A DNA stretch of 64,000 nucleotides from Streptomyces cellulosae (GCF_000721105.1 NZ_JOEV01000012.1:128243-192242), one strand, 5' to 3'; shown: positions 45,270 to 54,895, numbered from the stretch's first letter. The notes: generated from the letters alone by a model not told the origin. Translations and numbers: made by a program.

Positions 45270-46895
45270 TTACTTCTTGACCTGAACGCCGGTCAGGATC
45301 GGGTCTCCGTCCTGGGCGTACTTGACGCCGGAAACCTTCTCCGAGTAGCCCGCGTTGACCTTGTAGTACCAGAGCGGGATGCTCGGCATGTAGTTCGGGA
45401 GCGCCTTCTCGATCTGCTGGTACAGCTTCTCCGACTCCTCCAGCGACTTGGCGCTGTCGGCCTTGGTGATCAGGGTGTCGATCTCCTTGCTGGAGAAGCC
45501 GCCCTGGTTGCCGTCCGAGTGGGTGCCGAACAGGTCACGGATGAAGTTGGCGATGAACGGGTAGTCGAGCACCCAGCCGGAGCGGTACAGCGACTTGACC
45601 TGGTGCGCGTCACGCGCGTTGAGGTCGGCCTGGAAGTCCGCCTTGGAGTCGCCGGTGCAGGCCACGCCGACAGCCTTGGTGATGGAGTTGCAGACCGCCT
45701 CCACCCACTCCTTGTGACCGCCGTCCGCGTTGTACTGGATGGAGATCTTGTTGCCCGGGACGCCGCCACCCTCCTTGATGAGCGCCTTGGCCTTGGCCGG
45801 GTCGTACTTGGTGATGTCTCCGGCGGCGTTCGGCTGGTAGCCGAGGACGCCCTTGGCGACCCAGCCGGTGGCGGGCTCACGGGTGCCCTGGAGCACGGTC
45901 TTGGTGATGGTGTCCCGGTCGATCGCCATGGACAGACCCTGGATGACCTTCGGGTCGATGTTCTTCCACTGCTTGGTGTAGTACGCCACGGCGATGCTCT
46001 GGATCGCCGAGTACGACTGGTCCACGGCGCGGTCGCCGAGGTCGGTCTTGTAGACCGGCAGGTCCTTGGGCGCGAGCTGGCGCAGGACGTCGACGTTGCC
46101 GGACTTCAGGTCCTCGTAGGCCGTCTCCAGGTTGGTGTAGTTCTTGAAGATCACACCACCGTTCTTGGCCTTGTTCGGACCCTGATAGCCGTCGAAGCGG
46201 GCGACCTCGATCGACTTCTTGTGGTTCCAGCTGACGAACTTGTAGGGGCCGTTGCCGACCGGCTTCTCGCCCGCGGCCTTCGGGTCCTTGTAGAAGGACT
46301 CCGGCAGCGGGTCGAAGACCTCGTAGCCCAGCTTGTAGACGAAGTACGGCAGCGCGCTGTTCAGCGTGATGGTGAAGGTGTTGTCGTCGACGACCTTCAG
46401 GCCGGACATCTCCGTGGCCTTCGGCTTGCCCTTCTCGGGGGCGACGTCGGAGTAGCCCTTGATGTCCGAGTACCAGAAGCTGTTGGTCTGCTTGTTCGCC
46501 GGGTTGGCGGCCCAGTTCCACGCCTTGACGTAGGACTCGGCGGTCACCGGGGTGCCGTCGTGGAACTTCCAGCCCGGCTTCAGCTTGACCGTGAAGGTCT
46601 TGTTGTCCGTGCTGTCGACCGACTGGGCGTTCATCATGACGATCTTGCCGCTGGAGTCGTAGTCGACGAGCCCGGTGAACAAGGCACGCGTCACGATGCT
46701 GCCGTTGGACTCCATGGTGTTCGCCGGCTGCAGCGGGTTCTGCGGCTCGCCGACCTCGATCGAGAACTTGCCGTTCGGGTCGATCGCGGCCTTGCTGTCG
46801 TTGCCGCTGTCACCACTGCCACCACCACAGGCGGTCGCGCCCAGGGCCACAGCCGCGGCTATCGCGACCCACTTGGCGCTCTTGGCACCGCGCAT
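45270..46895 (-). CDS. Peptide-binding lipoprotein of oligopeptide permease operon 2
   Basis: A 541-residue family 5 binding lipoprotein: signal peptide with lipobox ATAC and Cys23, then a Gly/Ser/Asp linker. Blocks: WKFHDGTPVTAESYVKAWNW, KPVGNGPYKFVSWNHKKSIE and MAIDRDTITKTVL. Start ATG 46895 with GAGGAGGA. Together with the operon 1 protein it forms a paralogous pair. This operon or operon 1 may correspond to the bldK system that imports a development signal; the recalled S. coelicolor bldK gene order (permease first) does not match either, so no bld symbol is given. Confidence 0.93.
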   Translation of the reverse strand: MRGAKSAKWVAIAAAVALGATACGGGSGDSGNDSKAAIDPNGKFSIEVGEPQNPLQPANTMESNGSIVTRALFTGLVDYDSSGKIVMMNAQSVDSTDNKTFTVKLKPGWKFHDGTPVTAESYVKAWNWAANPANKQTNSFWYSDIKGYSDVAPEKGKPKATEMSGLKVVDDNTFTITLNSALPYFVYKLGYEVFDPLPESFYKDPKAAGEKPVGNGPYKFVSWNHKKSIEVARFDGYQGPNKAKNGGVIFKNYTNLETAYEDLKSGNVDVLRQLAPKDLPVYKTDLGDRAVDQSYSAIQSIAVAYYTKQWKNIDPKVIQGLSMAIDRDTITKTVLQGTREPATGWVAKGVLGYQPNAAGDITKYDPAKAKALIKEGGGVPGNKISIQYNADGGHKEWVEAVCNSITKAVGVACTGDSKADFQADLNARDAHQVKSLYRSGWVLDYPFIANFIRDLFGTHSDGNQGGFSSKEIDTLITKADSAKSLEESEKLYQQIEKALPNYMPSIPLWYYKVNAGYSEKVSGVKYAQDGDPILTGVQVKK

Positions 46896-47561
46896 GGGTT
46901 CCTCCTCATGAGTCCATTTGTTCACCGCAAGGGGGGAGCACAAGACACACATCCGCCACCGTCGCCGGTGGCGGAGAAAGCCAGATGCCCCCACGCTCGT
47001 GAGTCGGCGCAGTGTGCAGCGCGTGACCCGTTGATCCGAGCTCTACGCGCCTAACTATCTGCCATGCGCCATGACCGAACCACATCCCTAAGGTCTCGGT
47101 TCGATCACACCTGACGCATACTTCTTCCAAAATCCGGACAAACAGTTTGCCGAAAGATCCCTGCGAAACGGACTTGTTACACATCTGTCGGTGATCGATG
47201 TCCGCATTGCGGACACGTAGAGGGAAAATCAGTTGCGGATTCCCATGTCGTCGCGCCAGTGCCGTCGACCCTCTTCCCCTAGCGGGGGGCACAGGCACTC
47301 ACCGCACCGCTGGAAGCTCCGCGGCGACGCCACGGCCGTATCGACACAGGCCCGACGACGACCACGTGGGCGGCACGGCCGGCGCACAGACGTGTGCCGC
47401 GCGACCGAAGACGCCTCTCACAGAGGCAGCGTAGTGGCCGGCAGGCACCGTGACGGGGTTCCCGTTGAGGACGAAGGGTTTTCCCTACCCGCAAAAAGCC
47501 CCAAACCGACCTCACCGCTGCTGACATGATCATTGCGTCCGACCCTGTCCGGACCGTGCTG
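46896..47561. promoter_or_regulatory. Control region of permease operon 2, with a 17-bp dyad
   Basis: 666 bp without a supported gene. The stretch 47040-47220 is distinctly AT-richer than the surroundings and contains TGTCCGCATTGCGGACA (47199-47215), a perfect dyad about 300 bp upstream of the binding-protein start. A promoter with GATAGTTAG near 47050 on the minus strand is possible but weak. The part 47220-47561 next to the SARP gene end shows nothing clear. Confidence 0.45.
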
Positions 47562-50500
47562 TCAGCCGCACCGGAGCAAGGCTCTGACCTCGGACGCCCG
47601 GGCGGCTCCGAGGGACTCGTACCCGTCCAACGCTTCCTTCCAGGCGCGCGCACTCCCCTCTTCGTCACCCCTTGCCCGTAATACGTGGCCCAGTACGAGA
47701 AGGGCCTCGGCCGTGCCGAGCGGGTGTCCAACCGCGGAACAGAACGCAAGGGATTGCCGCGCGCGCCGCTCGGCGCGATCGCTGTCCCCCTGCGTGAGAT
47801 CGGTCTCCGCCAGCAGGATGCGAGCCTTGGCGTGGAAGAGGCCGTACTCACCGTTACCCGCCGCCTTCTGCGCGCCGTCGGCGTGGGCACGCGCCTCCGC
47901 GAGTCTGCCCAGCCGCAGGCTGCTCTCGGCCAGCCCGGTCAAGGCCCTCAACTCCTGCGTGCGCGCATTGCAGCGGCGGGCCAGTTCCCGCGCCTCCTCG
48001 AAGCGTCTCAGAGCGCTGCTGTGGTTACCGATGCTCTGCGAGAGCAGTGCACGCACCGTGTGCAGATCGGATTCGGCACGCATCTCCCCCGTCTTCAACC
48101 CGGACGCCTCCTCTATGTAGCTCAGAGCCACGCCCCGGTCACCGGACTGAATCGATGCCACTGCGAGCCAGAACAAGGTGTAGGAGAGATCGATGTGGCT
48201 TCCTCGTCGGCGCTGCATGTCGGCCGCCGCTGTCAGAGCGACGACCGACTCCCTCGCCTCCCCTCGCTCGTGGAGGACCATGCCCAGATTGCGTTGGGCT
48301 ATGGCGGCGAGTGTCGGGAGCTCCTGACTCATCTCCCTGCAGACGCTCAACGCATCGGTGAGGCGTTCCTGCGCTTCGGCCAGTCGTCCCGTCTCGGCCA
48401 GGACTGTACCGAGGTTGGCCAGACCGATCGCCTCACCCACCCGGAATTCCGCTGCGCGGCACGTTTCCACGCTCTGCTCGCCGTAGAGCAGGGCGTCCTC
48501 CAGCCGACCCCTGTACCAGGCGGTCAGGGCAAGGCTGTTGAGCGTTGCGGACTGGCCTTGCATCGACCCTGTGCGGCGATAGAGGTCCAAGGCTCTCAAG
48601 TCATGGAATCGACTGTCCTCGTAGGAACTCTGATTCATGTAGGCGCTCGACAGGCTTCGATGAGCCGCTGCCTGTCCGTCCAGACTGCCGTCGGCTTCGG
48701 CGGCGGCCAGGCCCGCGGAGGCCACGGCCAGCCAGTCGCTCGCATACGAACGCTGCATCATGTAGGGCCGCACCGCATCCGCGAGCATCCAGGCGACCGG
48801 CCCCGGCCCGTGCTCCGCGGCATGCCGCACGAGTGCCACGATGTTCGCTCGCTCCCCGTCCATCCACTCGACGGCGGCACCTGCGTCGGGGAAGGCGAGG
48901 CCGCCGCCCGTATGCAGTACCGGCAGCCGCAACGCCTCAGGTAGGTAGGCCCGCACAGCGGCGTCGACACTTCCGAGGTACCAATTGTGCAGCCGCGTCA
49001 AAGCAGCCACCGGCTCATGCTCGTCCGCGGGAAGGCATTCTCGACTGTAGGCGCGAAGCAGGTCGTGGAACGTGTAGCGGCCAGGCGCGTGTTCCTCCAG
49101 GAGGTGCGCCCGGGTCAATTGCTCAAGGAGATCAGCCGCGTCCCTGGACGGCACTTCGGCCAGAGCGGCTGCCGCCGGTACCGTGATGTCGACTCCGGGT
49201 ATGAGACCCAAGAGCCGGAACATCCGGGCGGCCGCGGGCGCAAGTGCTGCGTAGGAGATCTCGAGCACCGTGCGGACAGCGCTCTGCTCGTCCCCCTGGA
49301 TCTGCAGCGTGGTCAGCGGGTCAGTGCGGAGCCGCCCCACCTGGTCGGCGATGGACCTCTCAGGATGGAGAGCCAGATCCGCCGCCGTGACGCTGACGGC
49401 GAGCGGAAGGTAGGCACAGGAGGCAAGCAGTGCGACCGACGCGTCGGGCTCGGCACGCACCCTGGCCCTGCCGATAACTCTGACCAGTAGTTGTTCCGCC
49501 TCGGCAGGCTCCAGAACGTCGAGCGTGACCGGAACCGCGCCGTCGCGGGCCACGAGTCCGCCGAGGGAGTCCCGGCTGGTCACCAGAACCAGACAGCCTC
49601 CGCTGCCGGGGAACAGCGGACGTACCTGCGCGGCGGATCGGGCGTTGTCCAGGACCACGAGGAGCTGCTTGCCCGCACACAAGGAGCGGTAGAGCGCGGT
49701 GGCGCCTTCCACTTCGGCGGGAATGCGCTGCCCCGGAACTCCGAACGCGCGGAGAAAACCGCTGAGGACGTCGATGGGTCGCGCCGGCCGACCGGCGTCA
49801 TAGCCATGCAGGTTGGCGTACAACTGCCCATCCGGGAAGTTGTCACGGCGGTCGTGTCCCCAGCGGACCGCGAGCGTCGTCTTACCGGCACCGGCCTGTC
49901 CGGTGATCAGGCCGATCCTGACCGCTCCTGACGACAAGCTCCGGCGGTCCGGGAGGACGGTGTCCAGACGCCTCATCACCTCACGCCTGCCGATGAAAGC
50001 ACCTGTGGAGGGTGGTAGTTGGGCCGGAAGCACCCATTGGGTGTCGGATACGGGCACCACGTCCACCGACGTGCCGCCTCCGTCGTCGACGAGTGCTCTC
50101 GGCTCCGACAACGATGAGTCGTCGGCCAGGATCTGTCTGTGCACCGCGGTGAGTTCGGGTCCTGGCTCCAGCCCGATGTCGTGGATTAGCCGGGTCCGGG
50201 CCTGTTGGTAGACAGCCAGCGCGTCGCTGCGACGTCCCGCGCGATACAGGGCGACGAGGAGCCGGACATACAGGCTTTCACGCAACGAATGTCTGCCGAT
50301 CTGCGACTGGATATCGGCGACGACGTCCGCGTGCCGACCGAGCCGCAACTCCGCATCGACCCAATGCTCGAAAGCGAGCACACGAGAGTCGTTCAGTCGG
50401 GGCGCCTCGACGCGCACGAGATGTTCCGCACGACTGTCGGCGAGGGCATCGCCTCGCCACAGGGCCAGCGCTGTCCTCAGCCGTGCCGCGGCTGCGGCGT

Positions 50501-50861
50501 GCTCCCCGCGTTCCCCGGCCTCGGCGGCGCTGCGAGTGAGGCGCTCGAACTCCCGAAGGTCGAGCGACGCGTTGTCCAATGGGAGGAGGTATCCGCCTGG
50601 CCGAGTAGTGATCGCCTCGTGCTCCCCGCTCGGGTCCCCAAGCCCCCGGCGCAGCCGCTTGATGTAGTTGTGCAGGGTGGTGCGGGCGGTCGCAGGTGGT
50701 GTACTCCCCCACAGGCCGTCGATCAGCTCATCGGCGCCCACGGTCCGGTCCGCGCTGAGCAGAAGCAGTGCGAGGAGGTCGCGCTCCCTGGGAGCAGTGA
50801 TCGACAAAGGTTCCCCTGCGTGGAGCACCTCAAGCGGCCCAAGAATTCGATAGTCGAACAC
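47562..50861 (-). CDS. AfsR-like SARP regulator with NB-ARC and TPR domains
   Basis: About 1099 residues. Order: OmpR-type winged helix (about 1-90), BTAD helices (about 95-245), linker, NB-ARC with Walker A GQAGAGKTTL (321-330), kinase-2 LLVVLDNARSA and a later LVTSRD sensor, then many TPR repeats over the last 400 residues (LNSLALTAWYRGRLEDALLY, LANLGTVLAETGRLAEAQER). Such proteins activate secondary-metabolite or developmental genes. GTG at 50861 with GGAGGGACGG upstream is chosen over ATG 50891. Divergent from an atypical NarL-type regulator. No biosynthetic cluster is next to it, so the target is open. Confidence 0.92.
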   Translation of the reverse strand: MFDYRILGPLEVLHAGEPLSITAPRERDLLALLLLSADRTVGADELIDGLWGSTPPATARTTLHNYIKRLRRGLGDPSGEHEAITTRPGGYLLPLDNASLDLREFERLTRSAAEAGERGEHAAAAARLRTALALWRGDALADSRAEHLVRVEAPRLNDSRVLAFEHWVDAELRLGRHADVVADIQSQIGRHSLRESLYVRLLVALYRAGRRSDALAVYQQARTRLIHDIGLEPGPELTAVHRQILADDSSLSEPRALVDDGGGTSVDVVPVSDTQWVLPAQLPPSTGAFIGRREVMRRLDTVLPDRRSLSSGAVRIGLITGQAGAGKTTLAVRWGHDRRDNFPDGQLYANLHGYDAGRPARPIDVLSGFLRAFGVPGQRIPAEVEGATALYRSLCAGKQLLVVLDNARSAAQVRPLFPGSGGCLVLVTSRDSLGGLVARDGAVPVTLDVLEPAEAEQLLVRVIGRARVRAEPDASVALLASCAYLPLAVSVTAADLALHPERSIADQVGRLRTDPLTTLQIQGDEQSAVRTVLEISYAALAPAAARMFRLLGLIPGVDITVPAAAALAEVPSRDAADLLEQLTRAHLLEEHAPGRYTFHDLLRAYSRECLPADEHEPVAALTRLHNWYLGSVDAAVRAYLPEALRLPVLHTGGGLAFPDAGAAVEWMDGERANIVALVRHAAEHGPGPVAWMLADAVRPYMMQRSYASDWLAVASAGLAAAEADGSLDGQAAAHRSLSSAYMNQSSYEDSRFHDLRALDLYRRTGSMQGQSATLNSLALTAWYRGRLEDALLYGEQSVETCRAAEFRVGEAIGLANLGTVLAETGRLAEAQERLTDALSVCREMSQELPTLAAIAQRNLGMVLHERGEARESVVALTAAADMQRRRGSHIDLSYTLFWLAVASIQSGDRGVALSYIEEASGLKTGEMRAESDLHTVRALLSQSIGNHSSALRRFEEARELARRCNARTQELRALTGLAESSLRLGRLAEARAHADGAQKAAGNGEYGLFHAKARILLAETDLTQGDSDRAERRARQSLAFCSAVGHPLGTAEALLVLGHVLRARGDEEGSARAWKEALDGYESLGAARASEVRALLRCG

Positions 50862-50982
50862 ACGTCCGTCCCTCCGCTTACGGTGATCCATCGTACGGGA
50901 GGGCCTTGCGGGCCGACGCTAGTCATTCGCTAGCTCAGCGCACACATGCTCGCCACGGGAAAGACCCATGGGAGGTGTGCTC

Positions 50983-51657
50983 ATGATCAAGTGTGCGTCC
51001 GGCCAGGGTGGGCTGCGTGTCGCCCTGCTGCAGCCCGATCCGCAACTGCGAAGGGACATCCGTTCGGCGCTCGCCGCCGACGGCATCGACGTCGTCGCCG
51101 AGACCGGAGAGATCGATCGGGCGCTGCCGCTGTTCACCGCCGCGTACCCTGACGTCGTCGTCGTGGATCTCGATTACCCGGGCGCCGCCGCGTTGGAGAC
51201 ATGCAGAACGCTGGCACGAGACGTTGGAATCCGGGGGATTCTGACCATGACTCAGCACTGTGACGACGGGATGCTTCTGCGCTCGGCACTCGTGGCCGGC
51301 GTGAGGGGATATCTGCCCAAGTCCACGGAGCCCGTCGAGATCGTGAGTGCGGTACACGCAGTGGCAGGCGGCTCCATGGTCGTGGGTGACACAGCAGCAC
51401 GGCTCGTGGCCGGGCTGCTCAAGACTCCGGCCGCACCCTTCGGGGAGGGCACGCAGTCCCAGCTGACCCGTCGGGAGTTGGAGATTCTCGAACTGGTGGC
51501 ACGGGGATACGACAACCGTCGCATCGCTCGGCTGCTGACGCTTGCTGACAAGACAGTGCGCAACCATGTCTCGGCCATTTTCGGGAAGGTCGGCGTGGAC
51601 AGCCGGGCCCAGGTTGTTGTGCGTGCCCGCGCAGCGGGGTTCGGCCTGACCAGCTGA
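50983..51657 (+). CDS. NarL/LuxR-type regulator with degenerate receiver
   Basis: A 224-residue protein. The receiver keeps D62 (VVVVDLDYPG) and Lys in GYLPKST, but the acidic pair that binds Mg2+ is replaced: LLQPDP stands where LL(A/V)DDHP is usual. Phosphorylation in the normal way is therefore doubtful. The LuxR HTH is intact (LTRRELEILELVARGYDNRR, KTVRNHVSAIFGKVGV). ATG 50983 is preferred because GGGAGG lies ten bases upstream; ATG 50968 is in frame. No kinase gene is adjacent. Divergent from the SARP gene across 121 bp. Confidence 0.87.
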   Translation: MIKCASGQGGLRVALLQPDPQLRRDIRSALAADGIDVVAETGEIDRALPLFTAAYPDVVVVDLDYPGAAALETCRTLARDVGIRGILTMTQHCDDGMLLRSALVAGVRGYLPKSTEPVEIVSAVHAVAGGSMVVGDTAARLVAGLLKTPAAPFGEGTQSQLTRRELEILELVARGYDNRRIARLLTLADKTVRNHVSAIFGKVGVDSRAQVVVRARAAGFGLTS

Positions 51658-51867
51658 AAGGGCGGGACAAAGTCGGGACGCTCGCCCCGTACGTCCGGGA
51701 CAGGAAACCAGAGAGGATCTCTCTGCCTGCCCAGGAAGAAGCCACGGAAGAACATCTCCGGCGGCCGCTCACCCACTCAGGAATGTCATATGCACATCAA
51801 AAGGCACTGACCAGCCGGCCGACATTCCGCCCAGGCGCTCGGCACCACAAACGGAGGAAAGCTCAAC

Positions 51868-52374
51868 ATGCAGAAGATTCGTGCAGCAGGTGTAGCCCTT
51901 GTCACCGTTGCGGCCCTTTCAGGCGGCACCCTTACCGCGGCGGCACCTGCCTTCGCGGCAGAACAGTGCGATCCCCACGTCAGCCGCAGTTACTCGCAGA
52001 CGACCTCCGGTTGGTGGCTCATCGCGGCCAGCGGAACCGTGGAGAACCGGAAGGCCAAGGAGGTCCGCGAAGAGGTGGCCTTCGAAACCAGCGGGACGCG
52101 CTCTACCTCCGTTTCATCCGAGGTCGAGGCGTCGGTGGGCACAGTGGTCGCGGAGATAAACGCGAAGACCTCGTACAGCGTCAACAAGAGTGTGACCTAC
52201 ACCAAGGGGCAGAAGACGACCATCGTGGTCGGTCCAAAGTCCACGGTGCACTACAAGATCGGCATCATGAAGCGCAAGTTCCTGGTGACGAAGAAGCGCA
52301 TCTACTCGAACTGCAAGGTGGTGACCTCGTACGGCACCGCCACCGCCGCCGACAGGACCACGACCACCAGCTGA
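51868..52374 (+). CDS. Small secreted Ser/Thr-rich beta protein, unknown
   Basis: A 168-residue protein with a clear Sec signal peptide (core GVALVTVAALSGG, cleavage after AFA at about residue 30). The mature protein has Cys34 and a Cys near residue 149, able to form a disulphide. Its middle alternates Ser/Thr with hydrophobic residues (TSVSSEVEASVGTVVAEINA, TSYSVNKSVTYTKGQK), a pattern like the amphipathic hairpin of aerolysin/ETX-type pore formers. That likeness is pattern-based only. Strong GGAGGAAAG site. It follows the NarL-type regulator by 210 bp on the same strand and may be its target. Confidence 0.75.
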   Translation: MQKIRAAGVALVTVAALSGGTLTAAAPAFAAEQCDPHVSRSYSQTTSGWWLIAASGTVENRKAKEVREEVAFETSGTRSTSVSSEVEASVGTVVAEINAKTSYSVNKSVTYTKGQKTTIVVGPKSTVHYKIGIMKRKFLVTKKRIYSNCKVVTSYGTATAADRTTTTS

Positions 52375-52424
52375 CCGTTCACCGCGTCACACGGCATCGC
52401 CAGCCCGAAGCCGCACCGCGCCGA

Positions 52425-52472
52425 ACATGACAGTGCCGGGCACCCCGAGTGGAGTGCCCGGCACTGTCATGT
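52425..52472. terminator. Bidirectional terminator between the secreted protein gene and typA
   Basis: A perfect 19-bp stem (52425-52443 with 52454-52472) and 10-base loop, placed between two convergent stop codons. Confidence 0.88.
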
Positions 52473-52490
52473 GATCAGCCGAAGCCGGCG

Positions 52491-54398
52491 TCAGCCGTGC
52501 TTGGCGCGGCTCGCCGCGCGGGCGCGCTCGCGGGCGTCCAGGTTCACCTTGCGGATACGGACCGCCTCCGGGGTCACCTCGACACACTCGTCGTCGCGGC
52601 AGAACTCCAGGGACTGCTCCAGGGAGAGCTTGCGCGGCGGGACGATCGCCTCGAACGAGTCGGCCGAGGACGACCGCATGTTGGTGAGCTTCTTCTCCTT
52701 GGTGATGTTCACGTCCATGTCGTCGGAGCGGGAGTTCTCGCCGACGATCATGCCCTCGTACACCTCGGTGCCGGGGTCGGTGAACAGCACACCGCGCTCC
52801 TGGAGGTTCGTCATCGCGAAGGCGGTGACGGCACCGGCACGGTCGGCGACCAGCGAGCCGTTGTTACGGGTCGTCAGCGTGCCGAACCACGGCTCGTGGC
52901 CCTCGTGGATGGAGTGGGCGATGCCCGTGCCGCGCGTACCGGTCAGGAACTCGGTCCGGAACCCGATGAGGCCGCGGGAGGGAACGACGAACTCCATCCG
53001 GACCCATCCCGAGCCGTGGTTGGACATGTTGTCCATCCGGCCCTTGCGGACACCCATGAGCTGCGTGACCGCGCCCATGTGCTCCTCGGGTACGTCGATC
53101 GTCATGCGCTCGACCGGCTCGTAGACCTTGCCGTCGACGAGCTTGGTGACGACCTGCGGCTTGCCGATGGTCAGCTCGAAGCCCTCACGGCGCATCTGCT
53201 CGACCAGGATGGCCAGCGCCAGCTCACCGCGGCCCTGCACCTCCCAGGCGTCCGGGCGCTCGGTGTCCAGCACGCGCAGCGAGACGTTGCCGACCAGCTC
53301 GCGGTCCAGGCGGTCCTTGACCTGACGGGCCGTGACCTTGCGGTCCTTGACCGCGGCCTTGTTCTCCGCGCCCTTGCCGGTGCCGCCCCGGCCGACCAGC
53401 GGCGAGGTGTTCGTACCGATGGTCATGGAGATCGCGGGCTCGTCGACCGTGATCAGCGGGAGCGGGATGGGGTTCTCGGGGTCGGCGAGGGTCTCGCCGA
53501 TCATGATGTCCGGGATACCGGCGACGGCGCAGATGTCACCGGGGCCGGCCTTCTCGGCGGGCTTGCGGGTGAGCGCCTCGGTCATCAGCAGCTCGGTGAT
53601 GCGCACGTTGGCCATGGTGCCGTCACGCTTGATCCACGTGACGGTCTGGCCCTTGCGCAGCTCGCCCTGCTCGACGCGGAGCAGCGCGATACGGCCGAGG
53701 AAGTTGTCGGCGTCCAGGTTGGTGACGTGCGCCTGGAGCGGAGCCTCCTCGTCGTACTCGGGGGCCGGGACGTGGGACAGGATCGTGGAGAAGAACGGCT
53801 CCAGGCTGTCGCTGTCGGCCGGGACGGTGCCGTCCTCCGGCTTGGTCAGCGAGGCGACACCGTCACGCGCGCAGGCGTAGACGATGGGGAACTCGATCTG
53901 CTCCTCGTCGGCGTCGAGGTCGAGGAAGAGGTCGTAGGCCTCGTTGACGACCTCGTCGATGCGCGAGTCGGGGCGGTCCGTCTTGTTGATGCACAGGATG
54001 ACGGGCAGGCGGGCCTGCAGCGCCTTGCGCAGCACGAACCGGGTCTGCGGCAGCGGGCCCTCGGAGGCGTCGACGAGGAGCACCACCGCGTCCACCATCG
54101 ACAGACCGCGCTCGACCTCGCCACCGAAGTCGGCGTGGCCGGGGGTGTCGATGATGTTGATGGTGATGACATCGCTGCCATCCTTGGGGTGGTACTTGAC
54201 GGCCGTGTTCTTGGCCAGGATCGTGATGCCCTTCTCACGCTCCAAGTCGTTCGAGTCCATCATGCGGTCGTCGAGCGACTCGGCGGCGTGCGCGGCGAAG
54301 GCACCGGCCTGCTTCAGCATGGCGTCGACGAGTGTCGTCTTGCCGTGGTCGACGTGGGCGACGATAGCGACGTTGCGGATGTCGTGGCGCGTGGCCAT
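52491..54398 (-). CDS. typA: Ribosome-associated translational GTPase TypA/BipA
   Basis: A 635-residue GTPase. G1 AHVDHGKTT (14-22), the switch region KGITILAKNT, G3 DTPGHADFGGEV and G4 NKTDRPD are all present, followed by EF-G-like domains and the BipA-specific C-terminus (MRSSSADSFEAIVPPRKLSL). It assists ribosome assembly and stress adaptation by acting on the 50S subunit. ATG 54398. Convergent with the secreted-protein gene. Confidence 0.95.
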   Translation of the reverse strand: MATRHDIRNVAIVAHVDHGKTTLVDAMLKQAGAFAAHAAESLDDRMMDSNDLEREKGITILAKNTAVKYHPKDGSDVITINIIDTPGHADFGGEVERGLSMVDAVVLLVDASEGPLPQTRFVLRKALQARLPVILCINKTDRPDSRIDEVVNEAYDLFLDLDADEEQIEFPIVYACARDGVASLTKPEDGTVPADSDSLEPFFSTILSHVPAPEYDEEAPLQAHVTNLDADNFLGRIALLRVEQGELRKGQTVTWIKRDGTMANVRITELLMTEALTRKPAEKAGPGDICAVAGIPDIMIGETLADPENPIPLPLITVDEPAISMTIGTNTSPLVGRGGTGKGAENKAAVKDRKVTARQVKDRLDRELVGNVSLRVLDTERPDAWEVQGRGELALAILVEQMRREGFELTIGKPQVVTKLVDGKVYEPVERMTIDVPEEHMGAVTQLMGVRKGRMDNMSNHGSGWVRMEFVVPSRGLIGFRTEFLTGTRGTGIAHSIHEGHEPWFGTLTTRNNGSLVADRAGAVTAFAMTNLQERGVLFTDPGTEVYEGMIVGENSRSDDMDVNITKEKKLTNMRSSSADSFEAIVPPRKLSLEQSLEFCRDDECVEVTPEAVRIRKVNLDARERARAASRAKHG

Positions 54399-54857
54399 AT
54401 TGCGGCGTACTCCCGGAGTGTGAGGAAGGGGCCTGCGCGTACGTCAGTGATACGCGGACCCTGCCGGGCTGAACATGCCACGGCCTCACCCCATGGTACG
54501 GGGCCGCGGCCCCATAGGTGTGCCGGGCCGTGACGGGGGCAGGAAGGCCCAGCTCAGGCGTGCTTCGTGGCAGCGGATCCGGCCGTACAGGAGCGGCGGG
54601 CGGCCTGGAGGGCGAGGCGTTCTTCCCGAGGGACTCGTGCGGGAGTGGGCGCCGGCCAGGACGCCCGTACCGGCACCGAGCCGCCGCGGCTCGTGGGCCG
54701 TGACCGGGATGAAGCGTCTCCCGGTCACGGCTGGGGTCAGGCGCTCTTTGCCTGAGGAGCCGGCTCCGCCTTCACTCCCTGAGATTGCCGTCGAGCTGAC
54801 GCGTGTACGTCATCGCATCAACGCTATGACTGTAGGAGGCCTCCCGCCTCTGCCGCC
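54399..54857. other. Gap between typA and the orphan binding-protein gene
   Basis: 459 bp that must contain the typA promoter (minus strand). Short open frames occur on both strands but none has a ribosome site or recognisable product, so I list no gene here. Confidence 0.5.
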
Positions 54858-54887
54858 CAGGGCACCACCCGATCGGGTGGTGCCCTG
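54858..54887 (-). terminator. Hairpin after the orphan binding-protein gene
   Basis: CAGGGCACCACCC (54858-54870) and its exact complement (54875-54887) around GATC form a fully palindromic 30-mer, 8 bp past the stop. Confidence 0.82.
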
Positions 54888-54895
54888 CCTGCGCG

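Noticed and set aside
41051..46895. Naming operon 2 (or operon 1) bldK
   Set aside because: Neighbourhood fits, but the recalled S. coelicolor order starts with a permease gene, and two paralogous operons compete for the name. A tree is needed.
54486..54728. Possible small gene between typA and the orphan binding protein
   Set aside because: No ribosome site, Arg/Pro-rich translation and equally long frames on the other strand.
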